A program made the translations under genes and the position numbers. 64,000 nucleotides of DNA from Pectobacterium fontis (GTDB lineage: Bacteria > Pseudomonadota > Gammaproteobacteria > Enterobacterales > Enterobacteriaceae): positions 107,129-171,128 of the forward strand of contig NZ_JSXC01000035.1 in assembly GCF_000803215.1 (NCBI RefSeq). The letters run 5' to 3'. The notes under the pieces were generated by a model that was not told where the DNA came from, did no database searches, and saw only the letters and a program-made list of their open reading frames with translations. This document shows positions 18,758 to 29,349 of the stretch, one piece after another (positions within the stretch are counted from its first letter, which is position 1; each line of letters opens with the position of its first letter).

Positions 18758-19093
18758 CTACTCTGTCAGATCCGTTGTCGGTGCTCCAGGTGCGTTCTTT
18801 TTCACGGATTCAATACCGTTATCACGCGCCTGAACCGAACTATACATTTCACTACGGCCAATAATCTGATGGTTCGCCGCTTTCAATGTGAAATAAGGTG
18901 AGCCATCTTTCGCCACTACGCGGTCATATCGTCCATCATGAGGTGCGTTTTCTTTCACGGACTCAATCCCGTTTTTCGCACCTGCTTTTGAGATGTAACC
19001 TTCACTGGCCAGTATCGGTTCGCCATTTCCTGCTTTAAGACGAAAATAAAACTGTCCATTTTTTCCACTGAAGATTTCAAATTTCGCACTCAC
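18758..19093 (-). CDS. yegP: YegP family protein (two DUF1508 repeats)
   Basis: A 111-residue protein made of two copies of the DUF1508 unit. Each holds a FxLKAxNxxxI core followed by GIESVK: residues about 1-48 and 52-100. E. coli YegP has the same design and length. A GTG at 19093 is chosen as start because GGAGG lies seven bases upstream; the frame to an ATG at 19114 would include this site in the coding region. Function is unknown; the fold is reported as a small beta-rich dimer. Confidence 0.88.
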   Translation of the reverse strand: MSAKFEIFSGKNGQFYFRLKAGNGEPILASEGYISKAGAKNGIESVKENAPHDGRYDRVVAKDGSPYFTLKAANHQIIGRSEMYSSVQARDNGIESVKKNAPGAPTTDLTE

Positions 19094-19282
19094 TTTATTG
19101 CCTCCGATAATCATTTGCTAAGTGATACCTGCAATAAAGCGTAGCGGCAGATGAGTAACCGTCAAACAGGATATGAAAAATGCCTGACGCAACGCAGTTT
19201 ATAACCACATGGAGGACAACATACTGACGGTAAAGTGACAAAGGTGGTGTGACATTTTTACGCCACACACGTCTCAAGCCAG

Positions 19283-19305
19283 TAAAAAGGGAGCCGCTGG
19301 CTCCC
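19283..19305 (-). terminator. Rho-independent terminator of rhlE
   Basis: On the minus strand GGGAGCC-AGC-GGCTCCC is followed by TTTTTACTGG, just after the rhlE stop at 19314. Confidence 0.82.
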
Positions 19306-19313
19306 TCTCGAGG

Positions 19314-20723
19314 TTATTTATCCGCTGGCTTACTGCGGTTTTGCGGTCGCGGTGCGCGGCGTTGCCCTTCGCCATTCCCCTTACCGCCATTACCTTTATT
19401 GCCCCCCCAAGGGCTATCGCTGTTACCGCCCGTTTTGCGCGGCTGACGATTACCCTCGGTCGAACGGCGTTCGCTCTGACCTTGACTACGCTCGGACTGA
19501 CCGCGCGGCGCTCCGTTACGTGCGCCGCCGCCACGGTTGCCCTGACGACCATTCACAATCGGTTCAGCCTTGATAGAGGGATCCGGCTCATAGCCTTCGA
19601 TAGCGATACGCGGAATTTCGCGCTTCAATAGGCGTTCGATATCACGCAGCAGCTTGTGCTCATCCACGCACACCAGCGACAGCGCTTCCCCCGTGGCTTC
19701 CGCACGACCGGTACGACCAATACGGTGAACGTAATCTTCCGGCACATTCGGTAGCTCATAGTTCACGACGTGCGGCAGTTGGTCGATATCCAGACCACGC
19801 GCGGCAATATCCGTCGCGACCAGCACGCGAATGCTGCCATCTTTGAAGTTCGCCAGCGCACGAGTACGCGCGCCCTGACTTTTATTCCCGTGAATCGCCG
19901 CGGCGGTAATGCCGTCTTTTTCCAGCAGTTCAGCCAGATGATTCGCGCCGTGCTTGGTGCGGGTAAACACCAACACCTGCTGCCAGTTGTTTTCACCGAT
20001 CAGTTGCGACAGCAGCTCGCGCTTACGGCGCTTATCGACAAAATGGACATGCTGCGTAACCAGTTCAGACGGCGTATTACGACGCACGACTTCAACCGAG
20101 GCCGGATTGGTGAGAAGCTTGTTCGCCAGCGCTTTGATCTCATCAGAGAATGTGGCGGAGAACAGCAGGTTCTGACGTTTAGCGGGCAGCTTCGCCAGTA
20201 CACGACGAATATCGTGAATGAAGCCCATATCCAGCATACGATCCGCTTCATCCAGCACCAAAATTTCAATCTGTGACAGATCGACGGCGTTCTGGTGTTC
20301 CAGATCGAGCAAACGCCCCGGCGTCGCCACCAGAATATCCACGCCGCCGCGCAGTTTCATCATCTGCGGGTTAATGCTCACCCCGCCGAATACCACCAGT
20401 GAACGCAGGCGCAGATACTTACTGTACGCCTTCACATTTTCATCAATCTGCGCCGCCAGCTCACGGGTTGGCGTCAGGATCAGCGCCCGTACCGGACGGC
20501 GGCCTTTCCCCTTATTCTGCGCTTCACGACTGTTCAGCAGTTGCAACAATGGCAACGTGAAACCCGCCGTCTTACCCGTGCCCGTTTGTGCGCTGGCCAT
20601 CAAATCGCGCCCTTCCAGCACCACAGGGATCGCCTGACGCTGTACAGGGGTAGGATCGCGATAACCCTGCTCTTCAATCGCACGCAGAATATCGGCACTC
20701 AGGCCGAGAGAATCAAATGACAT
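19314..20723 (-). CDS. rhlE: DEAD-box RNA helicase RhlE
   Basis: A 469-residue ATP-dependent RNA helicase. The motifs follow in order: Q motif ([10 protein letters not shown]), motif I AQTGTGKT, motif II DEAD in VLDEADRML, motif III SAT and motif [10 protein letters not shown]. After about residue 385 comes a basic, glycine- and arginine-rich tail with low complexity ([13 protein letters not shown] and so on) that helps RNA binding. The start at 20723 (MSFDSLGL) fits the family; the frame continues upstream without homology. It acts in rRNA processing and RNA decay. Confidence 0.93.
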   Translation of the reverse strand: MSFDSLGLSADILRAIEEQGYRDPTPVQRQAIPVVLEGRDLMASAQTGTGKTAGFTLPLLQLLNSREAQNKGKGRRPVRALILTPTRELAAQIDENVKAYSKYLRLRSLVVFGGVSINPQMMKLRGGVDILVATPGRLLDLEHQNAVDLSQIEILVLDEADRMLDMGFIHDIRRVLAKLPAKRQNLLFSATFSDEIKALANKLLTNPASVEVVRRNTPSELVTQHVHFVDKRRKRELLSQLIGENNWQQVLVFTRTKHGANHLAELLEKDGITAAAIHGNKSQGARTRALANFKDGSIRVLVATDIAARGLDIDQLPHVVNYELPNVPEDYVHRIGRTGRAEATGEALSLVCVDEHKLLRDIERLLKREIPRIAIEGYEPDPSIKAEPIVNGRQGNRGGGARNGAPRGQSERSQGQSERRSTEGNRQPRKTGGNSDSPWGGNKGNGGKGNGEGQRRAPRPQNRSKPADK

Positions 20724-21020
20724 AAAAAGAACTACTCCAGATCCGCTCTGACCGGACAACAGCCGGTGTAGTTTTCAGAGGGTCAATAAGGCGGGTTTGA
20801 CGGGCCACTATTAACGTAACAACTCATATAACCATTTACGTAAAACAACGACATACGCAACAACCACGATGAACGGGCACAACTACAGTGCATGACTGCC
20901 GACGATTGTAGCAGAGATTCTGACCACTAAGGGATATTTCTCTGCATCGGCCCATTTTGTATGGCGAGCTTCCTGCTCGCCACCCTACGGGCCGTCGCAA
21001 GCAACGTTGAAAAACGTTCC

Positions 21021-21830
21021 CTACGTTTTTTTTGCGGGGCGCAACAAGGGGCAGTTATTACAATATTCCTGCGGCTGCGACGCTTTATAATAAAAGCAGC
21101 AGGTGCGGCGAAAGCGTACGTGACGAAAGCTGGTTGCGTTTTTCGCCGAGGGAACCCGCATTTTCGCACGAAAGAACGGCTTCAGCGGGTTGTCATCACA
21201 GCCAAAACGTTCACCGGGTGCCGACAGTAAGGCGTCAAAATCTTGCTGAACCTGCTGTGCCAGCGTCATCCCCGGCGAACAAACCGCCCCGGGATCGTCC
21301 CACTTAATACGCTGCTCATATAACGAGAACACCCGCACCGCGACATTTTCCCACAGGATACGCCGCGACACGCCCGATACCGCTGATAACGTAAGCAACA
21401 TCGGCGACAGATGTTGAGCAAACAGCGTGTCGAACAGGCTAGCGCGCCATGCGTCGCGCATGCCCGCTTGCGGCTGGGATACCGTGAGATCGTAAAGCGG
21501 CATGGTCGACGTCCACAGGCGCTGGTGCCCGAATTCCAGCACGCAGTTATCCAGCGCCATGTTCAACCCTTTGTTATACACCGACATGGCGTACAGGCTG
21601 GAGGCGGTGGTCAGGAACCCGATCCGTTTTACCAATAGCGAGGCTGTAATCGCGATCGACGGAGACAGCAACGCTGGCGTCAGTTTTTCGAGCAGCAATC
21701 GACAATAGTCTGCATCCAGTATCCGGCTGCTTGGGCAACGATCCTGCTCTGTTTGCTGAGAGGCCTCTGTTAATTGCAGCGTGTCAGAGAGCATTGCCCA
21801 CTGCGGCGGCGTTAGACGATTAACGTACAT
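21021..21830 (-). CDS. FhuF-like siderophore-iron reductase ([2Fe-2S])
   Basis: A 269-residue protein, last in the siderophore uptake operon. Its C-terminus has the cysteine pattern C-C-x11-C-x2-C (CCFYY to YCNNCP) of FhuF-type proteins, whose [2Fe-2S] cluster reduces ferric siderophores in the cytoplasm so that iron is released. The rest of the chain is weakly conserved, as usual for the family. The ATG at 21830 overlaps the end of the ATPase gene by 11 bases, which suggests coupled translation. Confidence 0.82.
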   Translation of the reverse strand: MYVNRLTPPQWAMLSDTLQLTEASQQTEQDRCPSSRILDADYCRLLLEKLTPALLSPSIAITASLLVKRIGFLTTASSLYAMSVYNKGLNMALDNCVLEFGHQRLWTSTMPLYDLTVSQPQAGMRDAWRASLFDTLFAQHLSPMLLTLSAVSGVSRRILWENVAVRVFSLYEQRIKWDDPGAVCSPGMTLAQQVQQDFDALLSAPGERFGCDDNPLKPFFRAKMRVPSAKNATSFRHVRFRRTCCFYYKASQPQEYCNNCPLLRPAKKT

Positions 21831-22683
21831 CGGCCGACTTCCCCGCGACTTCACGCCCAAACGGAATGCATAGCGGCGTGCCAAAGAACGGATCGTCAAT
21901 GATGCGACAGTTCAGGTTAAATACCGTTTTTACCGTAGCTTCCGTGAGAATGTCGCGCGGATTACCCTGCGCAAACACCGTCCTGTCATGAACGGCCACC
22001 ATGTGGTGTGCGTAGCGACACGCCAGATTCAAATCATGTAAAACCATGACGATAGTCTTCTGCTGCTGAAGATTCAGTTCCCGTAGCAAATCCAGTATCT
22101 CCATCTGATGTGCCAGATCGAGATAGGTCGTTGGCTCATCCAGCAGGAGAATATCGGTATCCTGCGCCAGCGTCATAGCGATCCACACCCGCTGACGCTG
22201 CCCGCCAGACAAGGAATCTACCGTACGATCCTTTAATGCCAGTACGCCGGTGCTCTGCAACGCCTGAAGCACGTTCTCTTCATCCGTCGTTGACCACTGC
22301 TTTAACCATGATTGATGCGGGTAGCGCCCCATCTTCACCAGTTGATAAACCGTGAGGCCTTCCGGCGCCGTCGGCGTTTGCGGCAGTATCGCCAGTGACT
22401 TTGCCACCTCAACGGTGGATTGCCGATGGATATCCGCGCCATTGACAATAATCGTCCCGTTTGTTGGTTTCAGCAGGCGAGCGAATGATTTCAGCAAGGT
22501 GCTCTTGCCACAGCCATTACTGCCCACCAGCACCGAAATCTTTTGGGCCGGCAACGTGATATCCAGCGCATCAATCACAATCTGCTTATCGTAGCTTAGC
22601 GTCAGCGACTGGCTGGCAATCGCCTCACGGGACTCACTGTTCGTTGAATGCATATTCTCTGAAGACATATTCGTTAAAGGCAT
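21820..22683 (-). CDS. Ferric-siderophore ABC importer ATP-binding protein
   Basis: A 287-residue FecE/FhuC-type ATPase. It has Walker A GSNGCGKST, signature LSGGQRQR and Walker B ILLLDEP. Three in-frame ATGs lie 15 bases apart (22683, 22668, 22653) inside an imperfect tandem repeat, and none has a strong ribosome-binding site, so the true start is uncertain; the conserved domain starts about 23 residues in. It energises the two permeases encoded just upstream in the operon. Confidence 0.88.
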   Translation of the reverse strand: MPLTNMSSENMHSTNSESREAIASQSLTLSYDKQIVIDALDITLPAQKISVLVGSNGCGKSTLLKSFARLLKPTNGTIIVNGADIHRQSTVEVAKSLAILPQTPTAPEGLTVYQLVKMGRYPHQSWLKQWSTTDEENVLQALQSTGVLALKDRTVDSLSGGQRQRVWIAMTLAQDTDILLLDEPTTYLDLAHQMEILDLLRELNLQQQKTIVMVLHDLNLACRYAHHMVAVHDRTVFAQGNPRDILTEATVKTVFNLNCRIIDDPFFGTPLCIPFGREVAGKSADVR

Positions 22684-22713
22684 ATTTGTTGAAAGTATCG
22701 TCCCTTCATCTGA

Positions 22714-23742
22714 CTAGCGTTGCCGAAGCAATAAGTAGATAAAGAAAGGCGTCCCCAGTACGGAGATAAAAATGCCGGCTGGCAGATCCAACGGCAGGAA
22801 CGCCGTACGGCCAATCAAATCGGCCACCATCACCAGCAACCCGCCCGTCAGCGCCGACACCAAAGCGAGGCCGGGGAATGAACGGCTCGCCAGCTTTTTC
22901 GCAATATGCGGAGCCAGCAGGCCGACAAACGCCATCGCGCCCGCATAGGCAATCGCCGCTCCCGCCAGCGCGACGCTTAACGTCAGCAACGCGAGCCGGA
23001 TGCGTCCGACAGATTGGCCGACGCCGCAGGCCAGTGCGTCATCTAGCTCATGGACATTAACATGTCGCGCCAGCCCCACCAGAAACGGCGCGCCAAGCAA
23101 CAGCCAGCCCGCCAGCGCCGACACATGCTGCCACTGTGCGCCATAAATACTGCCCGTCAGCCAGACATAGGCCGTCAGCGTGGTGCCTATCGGGCTAAAC
23201 ACCAGTATCATCGTCACCGCCGCGCCCATGATTGCAGACAGCCCGACGCCAACCAGTACCAGCCGTAGCGGCGACGTCCCCTGCTTCCAGGCCAGCAGAT
23301 AAATGGCGACAGCCGTGATCCACGCTCCGCCCATCGCGGCAAGCGGCAACCAGCGCTGGCTTATCGTCGTCGCCAAAAACGCGAGGAAGCCTACCGCCGC
23401 CGCCGAAGCGCCGCTGGTTATCCCTAAAATATCCGGCGAAGCCAGCGGATTACGCACAATACTTTGCAGAATCAAGCCGGATATTGCCAGCGCACCGCCC
23501 ACCAACAGCGCCAGTAGCGCGCGCGGCAAACGCAGTTCGTTGACGATAAAATGCACGCCGCTGTCCGTCGTTCCCAATAGCGCGGAGCCTATCTGTGCGG
23601 GAGTCAGCCTCACTTGCCCCAGAGACAGCGAGATGAACATCACGGCTAGCACGACGAGTAACAGCGAAAGCGCGACACCAGACGTGCGTAAATCAATCTG
23701 GCGCGACACTATTCCCGCACGCACGGTAAGCCTCTTACCCAT
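22714..23742 (-). CDS. FecCD-family siderophore permease, second subunit
   Basis: A 342-residue inner-membrane permease with about nine to ten membrane segments. [16 protein letters not shown] and [11 protein letters not shown] are family signatures (BtuC/FecD/FhuG type). It overlaps the preceding permease gene by eight bases and should form a heterodimer with that protein. Confidence 0.9.
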   Translation of the reverse strand: MGKRLTVRAGIVSRQIDLRTSGVALSLLLVVLAVMFISLSLGQVRLTPAQIGSALLGTTDSGVHFIVNELRLPRALLALLVGGALAISGLILQSIVRNPLASPDILGITSGASAAAVGFLAFLATTISQRWLPLAAMGGAWITAVAIYLLAWKQGTSPLRLVLVGVGLSAIMGAAVTMILVFSPIGTTLTAYVWLTGSIYGAQWQHVSALAGWLLLGAPFLVGLARHVNVHELDDALACGVGQSVGRIRLALLTLSVALAGAAIAYAGAMAFVGLLAPHIAKKLASRSFPGLALVSALTGGLLVMVADLIGRTAFLPLDLPAGIFISVLGTPFFIYLLLRQR

Positions 23743-24724
23743 GCCGCATTCCCCTTCTTGCCAGATAAATGAAGAATGGTGCCCCCAGTAGCGCAGTCAT
23801 TGCGCCAATCGGCACCTCTTGCGGCATAATCAGCAAACGCGAAGCAATATCAGCCAGCAGCAGCAGCGTGGCACCGCAAATCGCGCAGCCGGGCAACAGC
23901 CAGCGATGATCGGCAGACAGCACGCGGCGCACGATATGCGGCACAATCAGTCCGATAAAACCAATATTTCCGGCAATCGCTACCGCGCCACCCGCCAGGC
24001 CGATCACACACAGCCCGGATAACGCACGTACCAGCGCGGTTCGCTGCCCCAACCCTCTGGCGATCTCGTCGCCCGCTACCAAAATATTCAGGTGACGCGC
24101 CAGCAGCAACGCAAGGAATAACGCAATAGCAAAGTACGGCCATAACGGTAATAGCATCGACAGGCTACGCCCGGATACCGACCCCGCCAGCCAAAACAGC
24201 ATGCTGTCCAGTCCATCCTGATTGATCACCAGCAGCGCCTGCGTAAACGAAATAAACAGCGCACTAATGGCGGCACCGGCCAGCACAATGCGTAAGTGGC
24301 TGGATCGGGCATGGCCCAGCGTTCCCAGCACATACACCATAACGCCCGCCACAGCAGCCCCCAGATAGGCCGTCCACGCCAGCGCACTCTGTGAAGAAAA
24401 GGTCAATAACGAAGACAGCAGCACAATCGCAAACATGGCTCCGGCATTGATGCCAAATAGGCCCGGCGAGGCCAGCGGGTTTCGCGTCAACGCCTGCATC
24501 AATGCGCCGGCAACGGCAAGGCTTGCGCCGACAATAATAGCAATGACGGTTCGCGACAGCCGCGTCGTCAGCACCAGTATCTGGTCGATCTGCTGGGGAT
24601 CGTAATGGAACAACGCCCTGAACACCGCACTAAACGAAATCGTGGTTTGCCCCAACATCAGGCTGGCGACAATACTCAGCAGCAGTAATGCGGCACCCGC
24701 GGCTGTCACGATGCACTTTCTCAT
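23735..24724 (-). CDS. FecCD-family siderophore permease, first subunit
   Basis: A 329-residue permease of the same family: [17 protein letters not shown] in the first half and [10 protein letters not shown] in the second. The start overlaps the stop of the binding-protein gene by four bases (ATGA). Together with the next permease it forms the channel for the ferric siderophore. Confidence 0.9.
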   Translation of the reverse strand: MRKCIVTAAGAALLLLSIVASLMLGQTTISFSAVFRALFHYDPQQIDQILVLTTRLSRTVIAIIVGASLAVAGALMQALTRNPLASPGLFGINAGAMFAIVLLSSLLTFSSQSALAWTAYLGAAVAGVMVYVLGTLGHARSSHLRIVLAGAAISALFISFTQALLVINQDGLDSMLFWLAGSVSGRSLSMLLPLWPYFAIALFLALLLARHLNILVAGDEIARGLGQRTALVRALSGLCVIGLAGGAVAIAGNIGFIGLIVPHIVRRVLSADHRWLLPGCAICGATLLLLADIASRLLIMPQEVPIGAMTALLGAPFFIYLARRGMRHG

Positions 24725-25740
24725 CGCGTCGGACTCTCCTTTGCGAACTCCCGTTGTTTATCGGATGGTTCGGCCTTGTCAGCAAACTGCTTTTCGATAT
24801 CGTCCAACATGTTATTCGCGCCCAAAATACCGCCAGACAGGCTCCAGGCAACATTATCTACCAGATAAACTTGTTTCTCTCGGGGCGCACGCAGCCGCTG
24901 CCACAGCGGGTGCGCCTGCCACTCCCGGTAATTCTGCTCTACCGCAGGCTTACCGGAACGCAGCAGCACAAAGAACAGATCGGCATCCACCACCGGGATG
25001 CTCTCTTTGCTCGTCAGTTTTTGCATCACCCCCGACGTATAGCTTTCCGGTCGCGTCCAGACAAAACCGATTTCCGACAGCACCGACCCGGCAAAGCTGG
25101 CGGGCAGATAGCTACGCAGATGGTCTTCACGGAATTCGAGAACGGACACGCTAAGCGGCCAGCGCTCGCCGAACCGCATTTTCAACCGATCGCGCAGCGC
25201 ATCCACACGCTGCTGCCAGTGGGATAATATCTCGCGTGATTTATCCTCACGATTTAACGCCACGCCCATCATCTGCACCGTGTCCTTGAATTCAGATACC
25301 TGCTCCAGCGCAATGGTCGGCGCGATCTGTGACAGCAAACCGTAGATTTTTTCATGTCGATACGCGGAGGCCACGATGAGATCGGGCTTAAGTAACGCGA
25401 TGGTTTCCAGACTGGGCTGCGTTTCCAGCCCGACCAGCGTCACGCCCTGCAAGGCGGGGCGGAGGTAGCGGTAAATCGGCTTCTCCGTCCACGATTCCAC
25501 CACGCCGATCGGTTTGATTCCCAGCGCCACAGCAGAATCCGTCGCCCCCTGAAACAGCGTCACGATGCGCAGCGGCGTCCCCGTCACCGTGGTGACGCCC
25601 AGCGCATGCCGAATCTGGCGCGGCGACTCCGCCGACTGCACCCGCGTCGCCAGCAGAAAGGACAACAACACGGCCAGCATAAAACGCGGCCATGCTGCTG
25701 ATTTTGAAGTATGACTGACGAGGGTAAGCTTAGAAATCAA
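24721..25740 (-). CDS. Ferric-siderophore periplasmic binding protein
   Basis: A 339-residue FecB/FhuD-like protein with a hydrophobic N-terminal segment ([16 protein letters not shown]) that serves as signal peptide. The core includes [21 protein letters not shown] and the final helix region. The 5' end is unclear: a TTG at 25740 overlaps the receptor stop by 11 bases and gives a basic leader before the hydrophobic stretch, while an ATG at 25680 gives a signal peptide without positive charge. The longer form is listed. Confidence 0.85.
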   Translation of the reverse strand: MISKLTLVSHTSKSAAWPRFMLAVLLSFLLATRVQSAESPRQIRHALGVTTVTGTPLRIVTLFQGATDSAVALGIKPIGVVESWTEKPIYRYLRPALQGVTLVGLETQPSLETIALLKPDLIVASAYRHEKIYGLLSQIAPTIALEQVSEFKDTVQMMGVALNREDKSREILSHWQQRVDALRDRLKMRFGERWPLSVSVLEFREDHLRSYLPASFAGSVLSEIGFVWTRPESYTSGVMQKLTSKESIPVVDADLFFVLLRSGKPAVEQNYREWQAHPLWQRLRAPREKQVYLVDNVAWSLSGGILGANNMLDDIEKQFADKAEPSDKQREFAKESPTR

Positions 25741-27838
25741 TCGAATAACCCAGTGTCACCGTGCGACCGCGGCCGGAGAAATAGCGCGTATCATTGGCCT
25801 GCGCCGCCTGTGAATAATAGGTGATGTACTGCTTATCCAGCAGGTTAGCCACCGCCACATTAAGACGACCATACGGCAGTTTGTACCCCACTGCCGCATC
25901 CATCAGCAGATAGCCATCAAACGCCAATCCCGCATCATCAAAGCTACGGCCAAAAGCATAATTCGCCTGCACAAATGAACTCCACTTATCGTTCCAGTTT
26001 GCCGACCAACTGGCAATAACCCGGTCCGGCGCGATATTGTTCAAACCGTTAAGTTTCTTATCCAGCTTACCATCGCTATTGCTGTCATATTTTCCTTCCA
26101 TATGAGCGTAAGACGCGTTGACCTTATGCTGTTCATTGATCTGATAGCCTGCCGTGACCTCAACGCCTTGAATACGCGTACGCTGACGTTGGGAGGTAAA
26201 GGCATCCCCACTCTGTACCACGCGTTCACCCAGTTTTGCGTTGGATTGATAGTAGCTGGCTTCGAGATCGAAACGATCTTTCTTGAACCGGAATCCCGTT
26301 TCTACGTTATCCGTCACAATCGGTTTAAAGCCGTCAAAATTTTTCAGGCTAATGCCCGTCTGGTTGATAGAACGTAGTGCACGGCCCACGTCCGGCATCC
26401 CAAACCCTTCTGAGTAGTTGGCAAACAGGCTCAGCGAATCCGTCGCCGCATAAACAATGCCCGCATTGTAGAGCGTTTCATTAAATTTCGGGCTACCGCC
26501 TTGAACCGTGTAACCCCCGTTGGATGCCAGCGTTTGGTAATTACCAACTTCAAGTTTAGCGATTTCATGACGTACGCCTGCATGCAACGTGACGTTATCC
26601 AGCAGTTGATATTCGCCCTGAATAAACGGTGAATAGTTGGTGTATTCCATCTCCGGCACATAAGTACGCTGGGTCAGATAGAGATCCTGCTTGCCCTTGT
26701 CATAAAGGGTATCGAAACCGACCGTGACTTTCAGCGTATCATCCAGCAGATCGTCTTTGGTCAGCGCCAGCTTGGTGCCGTATTTATTGGAAATCGCGCG
26801 CGACTGATCGTACAACGTGCCAACCGGCGCAATCGACGAATCCTGGAAAGAGGATGAATTCGTTGCACCAAACAGGGCTTCATACCGTTGGTTAAACAGC
26901 AGCGCCGATAGCTTCATTCCTGCCAGATCGTGGTGCTCATAGGTTAAGCCCGTTGTCCATACACTGTTATGCGGCGCTTCACCCGGCGGCGTGCCGCGTA
27001 CCGACGTGGTTGGAATACCCTGATCGCGGATACCATCCACGCTCAGATAGTCATTGTCACCTTTGATGTGATAGCGGTTCACACTCAGTTGAATGCGCTG
27101 GTAATCATCCAGCCAGTACCCGACTTTCGCTAACAAGTCGTAGGCACGGGAGTCCATCGTGTCGCCCTGCGTGTTATCCACACCGACGGGACGATTGTTA
27201 CCATCCAGATACAACCCCTGATTCTCATAACCAATCGAGAACAGATAGTCGAGATAGTCTTCACGCCCGTCGACCCGATAGGTCGTTTTATAGCTGGCGG
27301 TTTCACCGCGAATTTTCTCCGTCGGAATCGTCGTTTGCACATTAACGTGCTGATTAAATGAACCGTTTTCCGGGCGACGGGTAATAATATTGATTACCCC
27401 ACCCGTCGCGCCCATGCCATTGGTGGCGTTGGCACCGTGAATCACTTCAATACGCTCGACCATCGAATAATCGACCGTATGCATCTCACGTCCGGTGGGA
27501 CGCAGCGGGTTGGACTGCGGGATGCCGTCGATCAGAACCAACGGTGCACGCCCGCGGAAGGTTTCACCGCTGCCGCTCATTTTCTGGCGGCTGGGAGCAA
27601 ACGAAGGGAGCAAATTACTCAAAATCTGCGAGGAATCAGACGTGACCTGCATCTGCTGCTCGATTTGCTCTTTAGTAATTACCGTGACCACCTGCGGCGC
27701 TTTTTGTTGCTGGAGGTTCGAGCGTGAAGCGCTCACCACCATCTCATCACCGCTCTTTTCATCCTTGTTGGTTACGTCATCCTGAGCGTACGCCGGAGCA
27801 ATCAGCATGCATGGCATTAATGCGAGTAAAGTGCGCAT
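25730..27838 (-). CDS. TonB-dependent ferric-siderophore receptor
   Basis: A 702-residue outer-membrane receptor. Signal peptide (cut near APAYAQ), TonB-box region DEMVVSASRS, plug domain with VLIDGIPQSNPLRP and GATGGVINIITRRP, then a 22-strand barrel ending in an aromatic residue (GYSIDF). It has no extra N-terminal signalling domain. The overall look resembles hydroxamate/citrate-type receptors such as IutA and RhtA, but the ligand cannot be told from sequence. No biosynthesis genes are nearby, so use of a foreign siderophore is likely. A GTG at 27847 is an alternative start. Confidence 0.9.
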   Translation of the reverse strand: MRTLLALMPCMLIAPAYAQDDVTNKDEKSGDEMVVSASRSNLQQQKAPQVVTVITKEQIEQQMQVTSDSSQILSNLLPSFAPSRQKMSGSGETFRGRAPLVLIDGIPQSNPLRPTGREMHTVDYSMVERIEVIHGANATNGMGATGGVINIITRRPENGSFNQHVNVQTTIPTEKIRGETASYKTTYRVDGREDYLDYLFSIGYENQGLYLDGNNRPVGVDNTQGDTMDSRAYDLLAKVGYWLDDYQRIQLSVNRYHIKGDNDYLSVDGIRDQGIPTTSVRGTPPGEAPHNSVWTTGLTYEHHDLAGMKLSALLFNQRYEALFGATNSSSFQDSSIAPVGTLYDQSRAISNKYGTKLALTKDDLLDDTLKVTVGFDTLYDKGKQDLYLTQRTYVPEMEYTNYSPFIQGEYQLLDNVTLHAGVRHEIAKLEVGNYQTLASNGGYTVQGGSPKFNETLYNAGIVYAATDSLSLFANYSEGFGMPDVGRALRSINQTGISLKNFDGFKPIVTDNVETGFRFKKDRFDLEASYYQSNAKLGERVVQSGDAFTSQRQRTRIQGVEVTAGYQINEQHKVNASYAHMEGKYDSNSDGKLDKKLNGLNNIAPDRVIASWSANWNDKWSSFVQANYAFGRSFDDAGLAFDGYLLMDAAVGYKLPYGRLNVAVANLLDKQYITYYSQAAQANDTRYFSGRGRTVTLGYSIDF

Positions 27839-28320
27839 TTGGTTCACTGTCCTTCCCCTTTGGTTATATATTGCACCACGAATAACATCATCACCTGCAA
27901 CGCGTAGCACCGCGACACAGACAAAAAAACGCCAAAATGTTTCGCCTCACGCGAACCACTTTGGCGGTGATGACTGGTCTGGCATTGAACGATAACATTC
28001 AACCCAATCAGCGACGTCAATGCTGCCAGCACAGGATACAATTGCTAATGACAATTATTATCATTCAATGATAATAATTACAATAGCACCGATTTGTTTT
28101 CATTTTTTTAACAAAATTAACGTGTTATGCATGTTATGGCCGGATATCGCTGAGAATATAGACCGGATGCCGTGCATTTTTGTGATGCCGATCACGCTAA
28201 ATCCTCTTAATCCCCTGTAATCCGTCATATTATTAATCACTTACAGAAAGAAAAAGGCTGGCTCTTTTTAACGGCTTGCGGAGCCACACCTACCGCTGAC
28301 AAACAAAGGAATCCTGCGTG
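27839..28320. other. Divergent regulatory region, siderophore operon / ybhG
   Basis: About 480 bases between the receptor gene and ybhG. The only strong signal is the Fur dyad at 28053-28079. The rest is AT-rich and holds no convincing gene. Confidence 0.6.
28053..28079. promoter_or_regulatory. Fur box (13-bp perfect inverted repeat)
   Basis: AATTATTATCATT (28053-28065) and AATGATAATAATT (28067-28079) are exact inverted copies around one central C. A second, overlapping Fur-like element runs leftward from it (AATGACAATTATTATCATT). The site lies about 215 bases upstream of the receptor start and should make the operon iron-repressed. Confidence 0.88.
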
Positions 28321-29349
28321 ATGAACAAGAGAACACTGGCGTTCGCCGCCCTCATCCTTGTCCTGCTCGGTGCGGGTTACGGCTTCTATCACTATCAGAA
28401 ACAGCAGGAAAAACCGTTAACGCTCTACGGCAATGTGGACATCCGCACCGTCAATCTGGCCTTTCGCGTCGGCGGCAGAACGGCCAGTCTGAACGTTGAT
28501 GAGGGCGATGCGGTACAGGCAGGCCAACCGTTGGCAACGCTTGATGACGCCCCGTATCGGAATGCGCAACGTCAGGCACAGGCGAATCTCGCCAGCGCGC
28601 AGGCACAGCTTCAGTTGGCACAAGAAGGTTATCGTCAGGAAGAGATCGCACAGGTACGGGCGCAGATGGCTCAGAGTCAGGCTGCCTATGATTACGCCAA
28701 TAGTTTTTACCAGCGTCAGCAGGGGCTATGGGATAAACGCGCCATTTCCGCCAATATGCTGGACGATGCCAGAGCCGCGCGTAGTCAGGCGCTGGCGACG
28801 TTACAGGCGGCGAAAGATAAACTCAGCCAGTTTGAGCGCGGCAATCGGCCACAGGAAATCGCCGCCGCACAGGCTGCGGTAGCGCAGGCAGAAGCCGGAC
28901 TGGCACAGGCCGAGTTGGATAAGCAGGATACCACTCTGCTTGCCCCCTCGTCTGGCGTGATTCTCACCCGCGCCGCTGAGAAAGGCAGTATGCTGGCCGC
29001 GGGCAGTACCGTATTCACGCTTTCCCTGACGCGGCCAGTGTGGGTACGCGCCTACGTGAGCGAGAACAATCTTGGTCGCGTCGTACCCGGTCGCCACCTG
29101 CTGATTTACACCGATAGCCGCCCAGACCAGCCTTATCGCGGCACTGTCGGCTTTGTTTCCCCCAGCGCCGAATTCACGCCGAAAAGCGTCGAAACCGAAG
29201 ATCTCCGCACCGATCTGGTTTACCGCCTGCGCATTGTCGTTAACGACCCCGATGACGCATTACGCCAGGGCATGCCAGTGACGCTGCGCGTTGAAGATGC
29301 GCACGCGGAGGATCGTCACCCGACTCAAGAGCCGGTGCGCCATGACTAA
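28321..29349 (+). CDS. ybhG: Membrane-fusion (HlyD-type) subunit YbhG of the YbhGFSR exporter
   Basis: A 342-residue periplasmic adaptor with one N-terminal membrane anchor. [14 protein letters not shown], the long coiled-coil hairpin (about 75-200, rich in Q and A) and the final [12 protein letters not shown] match E. coli YbhG. A GTG three bases before the ATG, seven bases from AAGGA, may be the real start. It links the ABC exporter to TolC. In E. coli the TetR-type regulator CecR precedes it; that gene is not here. Confidence 0.93.
   Translation: MNKRTLAFAALILVLLGAGYGFYHYQKQQEKPLTLYGNVDIRTVNLAFRVGGRTASLNVDEGDAVQAGQPLATLDDAPYRNAQRQAQANLASAQAQLQLAQEGYRQEEIAQVRAQMAQSQAAYDYANSFYQRQQGLWDKRAISANMLDDARAARSQALATLQAAKDKLSQFERGNRPQEIAAAQAAVAQAEAGLAQAELDKQDTTLLAPSSGVILTRAAEKGSMLAAGSTVFTLSLTRPVWVRAYVSENNLGRVVPGRHLLIYTDSRPDQPYRGTVGFVSPSAEFTPKSVETEDLRTDLVYRLRIVVNDPDDALRQGMPVTLRVEDAHAEDRHPTQEPVRHD

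Noticed and set aside
20925..21020. Hairpin GGCGAGC/GCTCGCC and AACGTT repeats after the FhuF-like gene as a possible repeat element or terminator
   Set aside because: No T tract follows the hairpin and I could not find a second copy in the window, so neither call is supported.
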